Below, piece after piece: positions 1 to 8,187 of a stretch of DNA of 64,000 nt. Source of the stretch: Motiliproteus sp036961355 (GTDB taxonomy: Bacteria; Pseudomonadota; Gammaproteobacteria; Pseudomonadales; Balneatricaceae). Made by a program: the position numbers and the translations under genes. Below the pieces are notes generated by a model. That model ran no database searches, was not told the DNA's origin, and saw only the letters and a list, made by a program, of their open reading frames with translations. The first letter of the stretch is position 1, and every line of letters starts with the position of its first letter. The stretch is from NCBI GenBank assembly GCA_036961355.1, contig JBALVL010000004.1, positions 1 to 64,000 on the forward strand, in the 5' to 3' direction.

Positions 1-290
1 TCTGTCTGAAATTTGAATAAAAACAGTCTGGAGCGACTTAATCAGACCTTCCCTAGACGCCAAATCGATAAAATAAGCATTAATGTAGAAGGACGCACAT
101 TTATGCTTTTGCTGATTTAGATCAAGCTTTTATTTTTTGGGATTTGTCACCTCGAGCCCAGTTTTTACAGCAGCTAACACGGCTAATGAAAACAGGAAAT
201 TAAAACAGGCGATTGAAAAAGGTAGTTTAAACAGATCGTCATTTCGTAAGTTTACTGTCCCGCTTTACAGCTACATTCAGCTACAGCGTA
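1..290. other. window-start stretch without a convincing gene
   Basis: No gene could be supported here. A plus-strand open frame (137-391) starts in this stretch but runs antisense over the 3' end of the LysR gene, has no clear ribosome binding site and resembles no family I know. The stretch is moderately AT-rich and may contain the end of an upstream transcription unit outside the window. Confidence 0.4.
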
Positions 291-1181
291 TTATTGAAAC
301 CATTCTGCCAGTCTGCGCGACACGACTCTTGCCGCAGACGGGGCGGTTTCTGACTCACGGACTAACGCAGACCAACCCAGATCAAGCTTGATCTCTCCCA
401 ACCGGATGGCCGATATACGTTCATTGTAAATCGCCGATTGGACTGCCCATCTCGATAGGATGCTGACACCAAAGCCAGAGGCTATCAATTCGACAATGGC
501 GTCTGTGACTTCAACCACGGTGACTAGGTGAGGGACGACGCCGGAAGGGCGTATAAATCGTTCGTATTCAAAGCCGGGCTGCGCTGATTTGCTATAGGTC
601 AGGTAGTCCTCACCTTCCAGATCCGTCGCCTCAATGAAGGGTTTTGTTGCCAGCCGATGTGTTGAGTGTGTGACCAAAACCAGCTCATCCTCAAATACCG
701 GTATCGAATCGACACCAGGGATCGCTAGATGGCCGGGTGCTAACACCACATCAACCGTGCCTTCCTGAAGATTTTGTAGCGGGTTTTGCGTTGCCGAGGC
801 AACCAGCACCAGTTGAATGCTGGGCTCTTTTTTTGACATGACCTGTAAAAACGCCGGTAACCAGTGATAGCAGCTATAGGCTGCGACACCAAAGCGAACT
901 ACCGTCGTTTCATTGTCCGCCATCTGCTGGAAGTCAGATTCAGCACGTTGTAGCGTAGGAATGACCTGATTAGCTGTCTGTGTCATGGCGCGGCCAGCAG
1001 GTGTCTGTCGAAGTCTGCGGCCCTCTCTTTCAAATAACAGACCTCCCAAACGCCTTTCCGCTTCTGCCAGTCGGTGGCTTAAGGCCGACTGCGTTATGCC
1101 TAACACGTAGGCGGCTTGTCTCAGCGTTCCCGCTTCATCGATGGCCTTGAGCATCTGCCAATGCTTGATGTCCAGCCTCAT
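291..1181 (-). CDS. LysR-family transcriptional regulator, MetR-like
   Basis: Predicted cytoplasmic DNA-binding regulator of 296 residues, normal for LysR proteins. The N-terminal winged helix-turn-helix covers about residues 3-62 (GTLRQAAYVLGITQSALSHR, then a RLGGLLFERE wing); the rest is a periplasmic-binding-protein-like effector domain. The effector start (AYSCYHWLPAFL) resembles the equivalent segment of MetR, the methionine/homocysteine regulator, so MetR-like is the closest named group, but the inducer is not shown. It is divergent from an EamA exporter beginning 147 bp away, the usual arrangement for a LysR protein controlling its neighbour. No met genes are nearby, so true MetR function is doubtful. 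Confidence 0.85.
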   Translation of the reverse strand: MRLDIKHWQMLKAIDEAGTLRQAAYVLGITQSALSHRLAEAERRLGGLLFEREGRRLRQTPAGRAMTQTANQVIPTLQRAESDFQQMADNETTVVRFGVAAYSCYHWLPAFLQVMSKKEPSIQLVLVASATQNPLQNLQEGTVDVVLAPGHLAIPGVDSIPVFEDELVLVTHSTHRLATKPFIEATDLEGEDYLTYSKSAQPGFEYERFIRPSGVVPHLVTVVEVTDAIVELIASGFGVSILSRWAVQSAIYNERISAIRLGEIKLDLGWSALVRESETAPSAARVVSRRLAEWFQ

Positions 1182-1201
1182 GGATTTACCTCATGCCGTA
1201 T

Positions 1202-1214
1202 TTGTCGATGACAA
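1202..1214. promoter_or_regulatory. candidate LysR operator between regulator and exporter
   Basis: The divergent intergenic region contains the inverted repeat TTGTC-GAT-GACAA, 21 bp from the LysR start. Short dyads of this kind in a LysR/target intergenic space are typical regulator sites, but the spacing is shorter than the usual T-N11-A box, so this is a tentative assignment. Confidence 0.3.
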
Positions 1215-1328
1215 GCCTAATCGAGCCATCCATAGGTGCATATTATTAATCAATGATATGGGATATTCACTATTTTTTTAATCAGTAGCGCACTATGGTT
1301 CCCGCCTAACTAACGGAATGGTATTAAC

Positions 1329-2216
1329 GTGAACGGAAAACCGACAATCAATGGCCAGTACTTGGTCTTAATGGCTGCCTTCTTTTACGGCTTAAATCCA
1401 TTATTTGCCCAGCTACTGTTTAAGGAAGGGCTCGGTGCAGAGATGGTCAGTTTGTACCGCTTTATTTTACCGGCGATGTTTTTTGCATTCTTTCTGCGCA
1501 CCCCACGACAGAATTGGTTAGAAGCGGGTCGAACCTTGTTGTTAGGAATCGCCAGCGGTGTGGCTATTTTTGGCTATTTCCACGCCTTGGAAACGATTCC
1601 GGCGGCTACCGCCATCCTGATCTATTACAGCTATCCCGTTTTTAGTGTGTTGATCGGCTGGGTTGTTTTTGGTCGGGCGCCGTCTCAAAATGCGTTGATC
1701 TCGGCGGCGCTGATTGCCATCGCGGCGTCATTAACCGTAAGACCTGAAGTCCTTCCGGCAGACGCATTACTCTCGGTTGCTGCCTGCTTTTTGGCCCCTT
1801 TGGCAGTAGCCACTCAGGTGCAGTACCTATCTAACCCGCGAAAAAGTATTCCAACAACCAATAGAATGGCCTGGATAACAGTTGGCCATATTCTGGTTCT
1901 TTTGCCGATTGCGATGTGGATTGCGCCGGTGCACGTATTGCCGATGTCGCTAACTGGCATCCTGGCCGTGTTAGGGATCGCATTACTGGCTGCGGCCATC
2001 CCCCAGGTCTTGTTCATGGTGGGTGCGCCACGATCATGTGCAGATAAAAATGCCTTAACCGGGACGCTAGAGTTGGTTGTTGCTCTACTTACGGGTGCCA
2101 TCTTGTTAGGAGAGGATTTAGACCGACTGGAAATGACCGCCATGGTCCTAATTGTGCTGGCGTTATTTATCAAACAGGTCGAAAACAAACCTATAGCGAA
2201 AGTCGTGGCTGGCTAA
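1329..2216 (+). CDS. EamA/DMT-family transporter
   Basis: Integral inner-membrane protein of 295 residues with the ten-helix, two-repeat pattern of the drug/metabolite transporter superfamily; hydrophobic segments fill nearly the whole chain (LVLMAAFFYGLNPLFAQLLF at the start, TAMVLIVLALFIKQ near the end). EamA proteins usually export amino acids or other small metabolites; the substrate cannot be read here. The chosen start is GTG, the first in-frame start. The divergent LysR gene upstream probably regulates it. Confidence is high in the family, low in the substrate. Confidence 0.85.
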   Translation: MNGKPTINGQYLVLMAAFFYGLNPLFAQLLFKEGLGAEMVSLYRFILPAMFFAFFLRTPRQNWLEAGRTLLLGIASGVAIFGYFHALETIPAATAILIYYSYPVFSVLIGWVVFGRAPSQNALISAALIAIAASLTVRPEVLPADALLSVAACFLAPLAVATQVQYLSNPRKSIPTTNRMAWITVGHILVLLPIAMWIAPVHVLPMSLTGILAVLGIALLAAAIPQVLFMVGAPRSCADKNALTGTLELVVALLTGAILLGEDLDRLEMTAMVLIVLALFIKQVENKPIAKVVAG

Positions 2217-2415
2217 CATGGCTGCAACTATTTTGCCGTTTTCTACTTCTGGCTTCTGGGTAACGGTGGAGCGGGGCAGGGGTCGATGTTAAGCCTTTCC
2301 GTGATGTATTGGACTATTTTACAGTGTTGATGAGTGGTGCTTGAAGCTGTGTTGGCGGCGATTAGGGCGCTAAGTGTCACTGCGATAACACTCGGCGCCG
2401 ACAGAGCCTGACTAG

Positions 2416-2634
2416 TTAGGGCGTGGTGGCGTACCAGTGTGAGCTGGCTAGCGATGCATACAGGTCGGCTTCAGGTGGCGCGGGGTGTTCGCTTGGGTCG
2501 AAGCTGATCCAGCGATGATTGAGGGTGCTGTATTCATTATCCTGGTCGAGCGGTTCACCGTTAGTTTTGGTGATCACAAAGCCCGAGTAAAGGGATAGGA
2601 CGTGGCGGACAAGGTTGGTCTGATCGTGCTGCAT
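2416..2634 (-). CDS. small hypothetical protein (72 aa)
   Basis: I do not recognise this family. The 72-residue product is acidic and polar with no membrane segment (ISFDPSEHPAPPEADLYASLASSHWY). It is supported as a real gene by a good ribosome binding site (AAGGAA seven bases before the ATG) and by lying in otherwise empty sequence rather than opposite another gene. No neighbour is close enough on the same strand to suggest an operon. Confidence 0.5.
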   Translation of the reverse strand: MQHDQTNLVRHVLSLYSGFVITKTNGEPLDQDNEYSTLNHRWISFDPSEHPAPPEADLYASLASSHWYATTP

Positions 2635-3077
2635 AGCGCTTCCTTACGTTTCTCAGCGTGTTGATATCAACGCACACCATAGCCAATTCAACCACTTCAA
2701 TTCAATGACTCATATCATCATTTTTTACTGGCCACTGGTATGATTTCAGATGCCGAAATTGGGTCGGCGGGAAGAACCTGGTTAAGCTGTATTTACCAAG
2801 CCTCTGTGTGCTGCCACCACCGTCAAAGTCACTAGTCGTTGCTTAACGTCAAAAGTATGTTGTGCCAATAACTTTCTTACCAAGAGATCAACAGAACTCA
2901 CGTGTTGGTCCGTTTTGTTGTCTTGAGTACGTAAGAAAACAAACAAATCTATTGCCAATACGCGTTTTTAACTGGTATCGTGTAATTTAATTACATGATT
3001 TTTTATGGCCTAAGTGATTCTAATCAGAATCCGGTAGGTGTTGAGCTCAGGATAGGGTTCTGATTGGAGAATAGAAA
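2635..3077. other. intergenic region carrying the edd promoter
   Basis: This 443-base gap separates the small hypothetical gene from edd. It holds no coding signal that I can support. The part next to edd (about 2940-3010) is AT-rich and includes a perfect HexR-type operator at 2981-2995, listed separately, so it is probably the edd promoter region. Confidence 0.6.
2981..2995. promoter_or_regulatory. HexR operator upstream of edd
   Basis: TGTAATTTAATTACA matches the known gammaproteobacterial HexR consensus TGTAAT-WWW-ATTACA without a mismatch and lies 82 bases before the edd start. HexR releases such sites when it binds the ED intermediate 2-keto-3-deoxy-6-phosphogluconate. A hexR gene is present at 41.9 kb. 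Confidence 0.8.
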
Positions 3078-4898
3078 ATGAATCCCAGCGTCGAATCGGT
3101 CACCGCACGTATTATTGAACGTAGTCGCAGTTCTAGAGCTGATTACCTAGCGCGAATGGAGCAGGCTCGATCGATCAAACCGCATCGCTCTGAACTCTCC
3201 TGCGGTAATATGGCCCACGGTTTTGCCGCCTGCGGTGAAGCGGATAAGTCTGAGCTCAAGCTAATGAATAAAGCCAATATCGCTATCGTGTCTTCCTACA
3301 ACGATATGCTTTCAGCTCACCAGCCGCTGCAGGATTTTCCCGCTCTGATCAAGGATGCGGTGCGTGGTATGGGGTCGGTGGCTCAGTTTGCCGGCGGTGT
3401 GCCGGCGATGTGCGACGGCGTAACGCAAGGCCAGCCGGGGATGGAGTTGAGTCTGTTCAGCCGCGATACCATCGCTATGTCGACTGCGGTGGCGCTGTCG
3501 CATAACATGTTCGACGGTGCGTTGTTTCTAGGGGTGTGCGACAAGATCGTTCCCGGTTTGTTGCTAGGGGCACTTAGCTTTGGCCATCTGCCAGCGGTGT
3601 TTGTACCGGTCGGACCGATGACCAGCGGCCTATCGAATCCTGAAAAAGCCCGTATTCGTCAGCTCTATGCCGAAGGCAAGGCCGATCGAGCTGCGTTGTT
3701 GGAGTGCGAGTCACAGTCCTACCATGGGCCAGGAACCTGTACCTTTTATGGCACTGCTAACAGTAACCAGCTGTTGATGGAGGCGATGGGGCTGCACCTG
3801 CCAGGCGCCTCCTTTGTCAATCCTAATACCCCGCTGCGTGATGCGCTGACCAAGGCCGCGGCCGAACAGGTCTGCCGGATCACTGAGCAGGGGGAGTACC
3901 GGCCATTGGCGCAGGTGATCGATGAGAAGGCGATCGTCAACGGCATCGTGGCGCTGCTCGCCACGGGTGGCTCGACCAACCACACCATGCATCTGGTAGC
4001 GATCGCACGTGCGGCAGGCGTACTGATCAACTGGGACGATTTTTCCGAGCTGTCGGCGGCGGTGCCGTCGTTGACCCGGATCTATCCCAACGGTAGCGCC
4101 GATATCAATCATTTCCACGCAGCCGGAGGCATGGCGCTGTTGTTCCGTCATCTGCTGACGCTGGGATTGTTGCACGAGGATGTCCTGACCGTCACTGGCA
4201 AGGGGCTCAAGCAATACACCGAAGAGCCTTTCCTTGACGGTGATAAGCTGGTCTGGCGCGCAGGCCCTGAGGCGTCGTTGGATCTGGATGTGATCTGCGC
4301 TGCTGAGCAGCCATTCGATAGCGACGGTGGCCTGAAACTGATGCAGGGCAACCTGGGTCGAGGAGTGATCAAGACCTCGGCGGTTAAGCCCAAGCATCGG
4401 GTGGTTGAGGCCCCGGCGGTGGTTATCCACGATCAGAATCAGCTCGAACCGATGTTTCAGCGTGGTGAGCTGGATCGTGATTGCGTCGTGATAGCGCGCT
4501 TTCAAGGACCGCGGGCCAACGGCATGCCCGAATTGCATAAGATGACACCGTTCCTTGGCGTGCTGCAGGATCGTGGTTATAAAGTGGCGCTGGTCACTGA
4601 CGGTCGCATGTCCGGTGCCTCGGGTAAAGTTCCTGCGGCCATCCATGTCACGCCGGAGGCTTGTCAGGGCGGAGTGTTGGCGCGGGTACAGGATGGCGAC
4701 TTGATCCGATTGGATTCGTTGACCGGTGAGTTGAAAGTGTTACTTAGCGACGACGCCTTGGCGGCGCGAGTGCCGGTGCAGGCCGATCTGTCGGCCAACC
4801 AGTACGGTATGGGGCGTGAACTGTTTGCCGGTATGCGGCAGCAGGCAACAGGTGCCGAGCAGGGCGCCAGTGTTCTTTTTCAAGCCGAAACAGTGTAA
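3078..4898 (+). CDS. edd: phosphogluconate dehydratase
   Basis: Cytoplasmic Fe-S enzyme that dehydrates 6-phosphogluconate to 2-keto-3-deoxy-6-phosphogluconate, the first committed ED step. The 606-residue length and IlvD/Edd motifs fit throughout: CDGVTQGQPGMELS, GVCDKIVPG, the GGSTNHTMHL block, and the C-terminal VTDGRMSGASGKVPAAIHV. Cysteines in the CDGVTQG and GVCDKI segments are the expected cluster ligands. GGAG nine bases upstream supports the start. It heads a same-strand group with the ABM protein and glk and carries a HexR operator. Assignment to Edd rather than dihydroxy-acid dehydratase is firm from length and from the ED context. Confidence 0.97.
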   Translation: MNPSVESVTARIIERSRSSRADYLARMEQARSIKPHRSELSCGNMAHGFAACGEADKSELKLMNKANIAIVSSYNDMLSAHQPLQDFPALIKDAVRGMGSVAQFAGGVPAMCDGVTQGQPGMELSLFSRDTIAMSTAVALSHNMFDGALFLGVCDKIVPGLLLGALSFGHLPAVFVPVGPMTSGLSNPEKARIRQLYAEGKADRAALLECESQSYHGPGTCTFYGTANSNQLLMEAMGLHLPGASFVNPNTPLRDALTKAAAEQVCRITEQGEYRPLAQVIDEKAIVNGIVALLATGGSTNHTMHLVAIARAAGVLINWDDFSELSAAVPSLTRIYPNGSADINHFHAAGGMALLFRHLLTLGLLHEDVLTVTGKGLKQYTEEPFLDGDKLVWRAGPEASLDLDVICAAEQPFDSDGGLKLMQGNLGRGVIKTSAVKPKHRVVEAPAVVIHDQNQLEPMFQRGELDRDCVVIARFQGPRANGMPELHKMTPFLGVLQDRGYKVALVTDGRMSGASGKVPAAIHVTPEACQGGVLARVQDGDLIRLDSLTGELKVLLSDDALAARVPVQADLSANQYGMGRELFAGMRQQATGAEQGASVLFQAETV

Positions 4899-4938
4899 AG
4901 CTGCGCCGGCTTAATTTGAATCTAATAGTGATAACCCG

Positions 4939-5283
4939 ATGCCCCGACAGTTATTCATGCGTGTACGGTTTCAGGCCAAGCCTGCCTGTAAAGAGGAGCT
5001 GTATCGCCGCTTAATCGAGTTAGTGGCATACGCCCAGCAAGAACTGGGTTGCCTGTTTTACCACCTACACGTTGATCGCGATGACGATGCGATCTTTTAT
5101 TTTTCAGAAGGTTGGGCCAACCAAGCCGCTTTGGATCGCCATAACAGCACCGTACCTGTACAGGCAATTATCGCCGATACGCCGCGCTTGACCGAGGTCG
5201 GGGTCGAGGTCGAGTTTATGCACCGAATCGCACCGAACGGCAGTACAGTTGAGGAGCCAGCGGGCTTCGAGGAAATGACATGA
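4939..5283 (+). CDS. ABM-domain protein (putative quinol monooxygenase-like)
   Basis: Small soluble protein of 114 residues with the ferredoxin-like antibiotic biosynthesis monooxygenase (ABM) fold: RVRFQAKPACKEELYRRLIELVAYAQQELGCLFYHLHVDRDDDAIFYFSEGWANQAALDRH is the typical strand-helix-strand pattern. ABM proteins include quinol monooxygenases and many of unknown role; no catalytic function is proven. It lies 40 bases after edd and its stop overlaps the glk start by four bases (ATGA), so it is translationally coupled to glk. That position inside an ED operon is unusual and suggests a link to sugar catabolism or a by-product of it. Confidence 0.75.
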   Translation: MPRQLFMRVRFQAKPACKEELYRRLIELVAYAQQELGCLFYHLHVDRDDDAIFYFSEGWANQAALDRHNSTVPVQAIIADTPRLTEVGVEVEFMHRIAPNGSTVEEPAGFEEMT

Positions 5284-6260
5284 GTCTCGTTACATCCAAA
5301 GGTCCGGCATTGGTCGCCGATATTGGTGGTACCAATGCCCGCTTTGCGCTGGTCGATCAAGGCCAGTTGCGTCCTCGCCAAGCGTTGACCCTGAAAGTCG
5401 ATGATTATCCGACCATTGAGTCGGCTATTCGTGAATATCTGCGCATCAGTAGTTGCATCGAAGCTCCGACTCAGATCTGTATCGCGATCGCCTGTCCGGT
5501 GGCGCTTGATCAGATCACCATGACAAACAGCGGTTGGTCGTTCTCTAAAGATGAACTGCGCAAGTCGCTGGCGCTGGAACGGCTGGAAGTGATCAACGAC
5601 TATGCCGCTCAGGCTTACGCCATTCCACATCTTCATGCAGATGAGTTGTTTCAGGTCGGTGTTGGTGAAGGTTTGTCGGGCCAACCGCTGGCGCTACTGG
5701 GGCCGGGTACTGGTCTCGGAGTTGGCGGTTTAGTCAGTCCTGACACCGATCCTGTCGCGGTAGTGACCGAGGGCGGTCATGTGGACTTTGCACCCGCCAA
5801 CGAGTTGGAGATCGAAATTCTTCGTTATCTGTGGCAGCAGCATTCGCATGTCTCGGTGGAGCGGTTGTTGTCTGGGATGGGGCTTACCAACCTGCACCAG
5901 GCGATAGCGACGATTCAGGATCAATCAGTCGCTGAACTGACGCCAGCGCAAATCAGTTACGCGGCGTTGGAGCAGGGTGATCCCCTTTGTTTGGCGGTGT
6001 TGAACAGCTTCTGCAGCATACTCGGAAGCGTGGCGGGTAATACCGCATTGACGATGGGGGCTCAGGGGGGCGTCTATATCACCGGCGGTATCATTCCGCG
6101 GATGTTGAGCTTCTTTGCCGCCAGTGAGTTTCGGGCGCGGTTCGAGGCTAAGGGACGTTTTCACGGCTATACAGAGGCGATCCCAACTTATGTGGTGACT
6201 GCTGAACAACCCGGTCTGCTCGGTTCAGCGGCAGTGCTACGTGGCTACAGCACGGGTTAA
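5280..6260 (+). CDS. glk: glucokinase
   Basis: Cytoplasmic ATP-dependent kinase making glucose-6-phosphate from glucose. The 326-residue protein is the proteobacterial Glk type: N-terminal phosphate-binding VADIGGTNARFAL, LGPGTGLGVGGLV near the middle, EGGHVDFAP carrying the glutamate typical of the glucose site, and ITGGIIPR near the C-terminus. Its ATG overlaps the stop of the ABM gene. Because the ABC transporter at 28-32 kb delivers unphosphorylated glucose, Glk is the expected next step. Confidence 0.95.
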   Translation: MSLVTSKGPALVADIGGTNARFALVDQGQLRPRQALTLKVDDYPTIESAIREYLRISSCIEAPTQICIAIACPVALDQITMTNSGWSFSKDELRKSLALERLEVINDYAAQAYAIPHLHADELFQVGVGEGLSGQPLALLGPGTGLGVGGLVSPDTDPVAVVTEGGHVDFAPANELEIEILRYLWQQHSHVSVERLLSGMGLTNLHQAIATIQDQSVAELTPAQISYAALEQGDPLCLAVLNSFCSILGSVAGNTALTMGAQGGVYITGGIIPRMLSFFAASEFRARFEAKGRFHGYTEAIPTYVVTAEQPGLLGSAAVLRGYSTG

Positions 6261-6317
6261 ATTGTGGTCATTAATTCCAGGGCAGAGCGTCTGTTGTGGC
6301 CCTAATCATTACCATTA

Positions 6318-6332
6318 CAGTAACTATTTACA
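6318..6332. promoter_or_regulatory. possible HexR-like operator before eda
   Basis: In the 120-base glk-eda gap, CAGTAACTATTTACA contains GTAA and TTAC half-sites as in a HexR operator, but the spacer is one base shorter than the consensus. It lies about 50 bases upstream of eda. This would give eda its own HexR-controlled promoter; the irregular spacing makes it uncertain. Confidence 0.4.
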
Positions 6333-6380
6333 TTAATCACTGGGACCAAATACGGGTCTTAACCACAGCGAGAAAGCCTT

Positions 6381-7058
6381 ATGAGCACCGAAGTTGAAAC
6401 GATTATGAACACCTCACCGGTGATGCCGGTGTTAGTCATTGAGCGGGTTGAGGACGCGGTCCCACTGGCCAAGGCACTAGTTGCTGGTGGTCTTAAGGTG
6501 CTGGAGGTCACCCTGCGGACCGAGGCTGCGTTGGCAGCGATTCGGGCCATCGCCGAGGAGGTGCCAGGCGCCATCGTCGGCGCGGGTACAGTGACCGAAC
6601 CGGGGCAGCTACAAGCGGTTCAGCAAGCCGGTGGGGTTTTTGCTATCAGTCCTGGGGCCACGCCAGAATTGCTTAAAGCCGGTGTCGAATCCGAGTTACC
6701 TTATCTGCCAGCGATCAGTACCGTTTCGGAGATGATGGTGGCAATGGGGTATGGCTATCGTGCGTTCAAGTTCTACCCCGCCGAAACTAACGGTGGCTCG
6801 CCAGCACTGAAATCGATCGCCGGTCCCTTTCCCACGGTGAAATTCTGCCCTACCGGCGGCATCGGTGCCGGTAACTTTTTAGAGTATCTGGCGCTGCCCA
6901 ATGTGGGTTGTGTCGGCGGCTCCTGGATCGTCCCGACTAAGCTGATCGCTGAGCATGATTGGACTGGGATCACGGCGCTGGCCGCAGAGGCGGTGAGCAG
7001 GGCTGGCGAGCAGGGCTGGCGAGCAGGCGGCTTTGGCCAACTAAGAGGCTCTGCTTAA
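6381..7058 (+). CDS. eda: KDPG/KHG aldolase
   Basis: Cytoplasmic class I aldolase splitting 2-keto-3-deoxy-6-phosphogluconate into pyruvate and glyceraldehyde-3-phosphate, the second ED reaction. The 225-residue length is normal. Signature parts are present: EVTLRT with the catalytic glutamate (Glu42), VGAGTV, and the Schiff-base lysine in FKFYPAE (Lys130), followed by the phosphate-binding FCPTGGIG. It follows glk on the same strand after 120 bases with its own possible operator and ends 110 bases before a strong terminator. A second in-frame ATG at codon 9 is an alternative start. Confidence 0.96.
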   Translation: MSTEVETIMNTSPVMPVLVIERVEDAVPLAKALVAGGLKVLEVTLRTEAALAAIRAIAEEVPGAIVGAGTVTEPGQLQAVQQAGGVFAISPGATPELLKAGVESELPYLPAISTVSEMMVAMGYGYRAFKFYPAETNGGSPALKSIAGPFPTVKFCPTGGIGAGNFLEYLALPNVGCVGGSWIVPTKLIAEHDWTGITALAAEAVSRAGEQGWRAGGFGQLRGSA

Positions 7059-7167
7059 GAGCTGCCCGTTAATGAATCCGAGCAGTAACGCCTTGTTGCT
7101 ATACTACCGAGCGTTATATAGATTGGCGGCCGGTGGAGTTGTCGCTGAATTGTTAGTGTGATGTTTG

Positions 7168-7194
7168 GCCGTCCTTCGGGGCGGTCTTTTTTTG
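7168..7194 (+). terminator. rho-independent terminator after eda
   Basis: An eight-pair GC-rich stem (GGCCGTCC/GGGCGGTC, with two G-U pairs) closed by a TTCG tetraloop is followed directly by seven T residues. It lies about 110 bases after the eda stop and is the best terminator in the window. Confidence 0.9.
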
Positions 7195-7271
7195 CTATGC
7201 GAACACTCCTGCCGTTAGTTCCAGATTTGATGGGTGTCCGCTATGGTAGAACACCGAAGTTTCTGATCACG

Positions 7272-7382
7272 ACCAACAAGCAGATCGCGGTTCAAATGTA
7301 TGTTTCGAAAAGAACCGTCAAATCGCACATGAGCAATATCATTGCAAAAGCCGTTTGTCGTGGTCGTATCAATGTTTTTTGA
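7272..7382 (+). pseudogene. remnant of a LuxR-type (GerE) DNA-binding domain
   Basis: The last 36 codons of a short frame ending at 7382 read TNKQIAVQMYVSKRTVKSHMS followed by NIIAKAVCRGRINVF. This follows the GerE helix-turn-helix pattern (NKEIA..L.IS..TVK.H.SNI..K..V..R). Only this C-terminal piece survives; the preceding frame runs back through the eda terminator and has no receiver or sensor domain. It therefore looks like the tail of a lost response regulator. No transcription signal is evident. Confidence 0.55.
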
Positions 7383-7470
7383 TGGCTGGTCTGAACCGTT
7401 GAATCAATAATCTTCACTGTTGGAATCGTTGATCAATACCGTGCATCAACAGTTGGTGTAAGCGCGTGGA

Positions 7471-8187
7471 TCAATCCGGCAACGAGCGTTTCATTAGTAC
7501 GCCTAAGGACGTTTTTTGTTGTCCGAAGATTGCTCCAATTTGTGCAAGGAATAACTCAGCAGTGGCCACGGCGTCGATGAGTGCATCGTGTGCCGGATAG
7601 CCGGGGAGTCCATATTTTTTGCGAACCGTTGATAATCCAAAATCTGATGGTCGATTATGACTCGACCAATCTTGCAGCGACCCCTCCATGACCAGGGTGT
7701 CCAGCCAGGCTATTTGCGGCAGTTTCGCGTTGTAAAAAAACCGGCAATGCTGGTTCAAAAAACCGCGTTCAATTGGGACGCAGTGGGCGACGACAACACG
7801 ATTGCTCATGGCATCAAAGAGCTCTTCAACGGCGGTCTTGATTGGGGTTGCGTCAACCAGTGTTTCCGGGACAATATGGTTGATAACAGCTGTTTCGGCG
7901 TTGATCCGATCAGCGGCGAGAATATCAATTCTTTGTGCACTATCCAGGTGGATCTGGTTCCCTTTTATCACCACCCAGCCGATGCTCAAAATGGTGTCTT
8001 GGTGAATGTCCAAACCGCTGGTCTCGAAGTCAACGACTAAAAACTCCAGCGAATCCAGGGATGTTTGCGGTGGCCAAATTGGAAATCGAATTAAGGATCT
8101 CAGGGGTTCGCAAAAATCACTCTGAGCGAGTTTCTGGCGTTGTCTTTTGAGTTTAGACAGAGGGTGGAAATAGTTGATCAGGCTCAC
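7471..8187 (-). CDS. DnaQ-like 3'-5' exonuclease (DEDD family)
   Basis: Cytoplasmic exonuclease of 238 residues related to the polymerase III epsilon subunit. Exo I is FLVVDFETSGLD (catalytic Asp and Glu), and the distal HDALIDAVATAELFL supplies the Exo III His and Asp. A polar N-terminal extension of about 48 residues precedes the nuclease. It starts with GTG sharing one base with the stop of the upstream DUF294 gene (TAGTG), so the two are translationally coupled. The same pairing of DUF294/CBS and DnaQ-like proteins is widespread in gammaproteobacteria; the natural substrate is unknown. It is probably not the replicative DnaQ. Confidence 0.85.
   Translation of the reverse strand: MSLINYFHPLSKLKRQRQKLAQSDFCEPLRSLIRFPIWPPQTSLDSLEFLVVDFETSGLDIHQDTILSIGWVVIKGNQIHLDSAQRIDILAADRINAETAVINHIVPETLVDATPIKTAVEELFDAMSNRVVVAHCVPIERGFLNQHCRFFYNAKLPQIAWLDTLVMEGSLQDWSSHNRPSDFGLSTVRKKYGLPGYPAHDALIDAVATAELFLAQIGAIFGQQKTSLGVLMKRSLPD

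Noticed and set aside
137..391. 84-codon plus-strand frame at the window start
   Set aside because: Overlaps the LysR gene antisense, has no ribosome binding site and resembles nothing known.
3711..4646. 311-codon open frame antisense to edd
   Set aside because: It is a mirror of the GC-rich codon use of edd, has low-complexity His/Arg/Gln-rich composition and no binding site or family resemblance.
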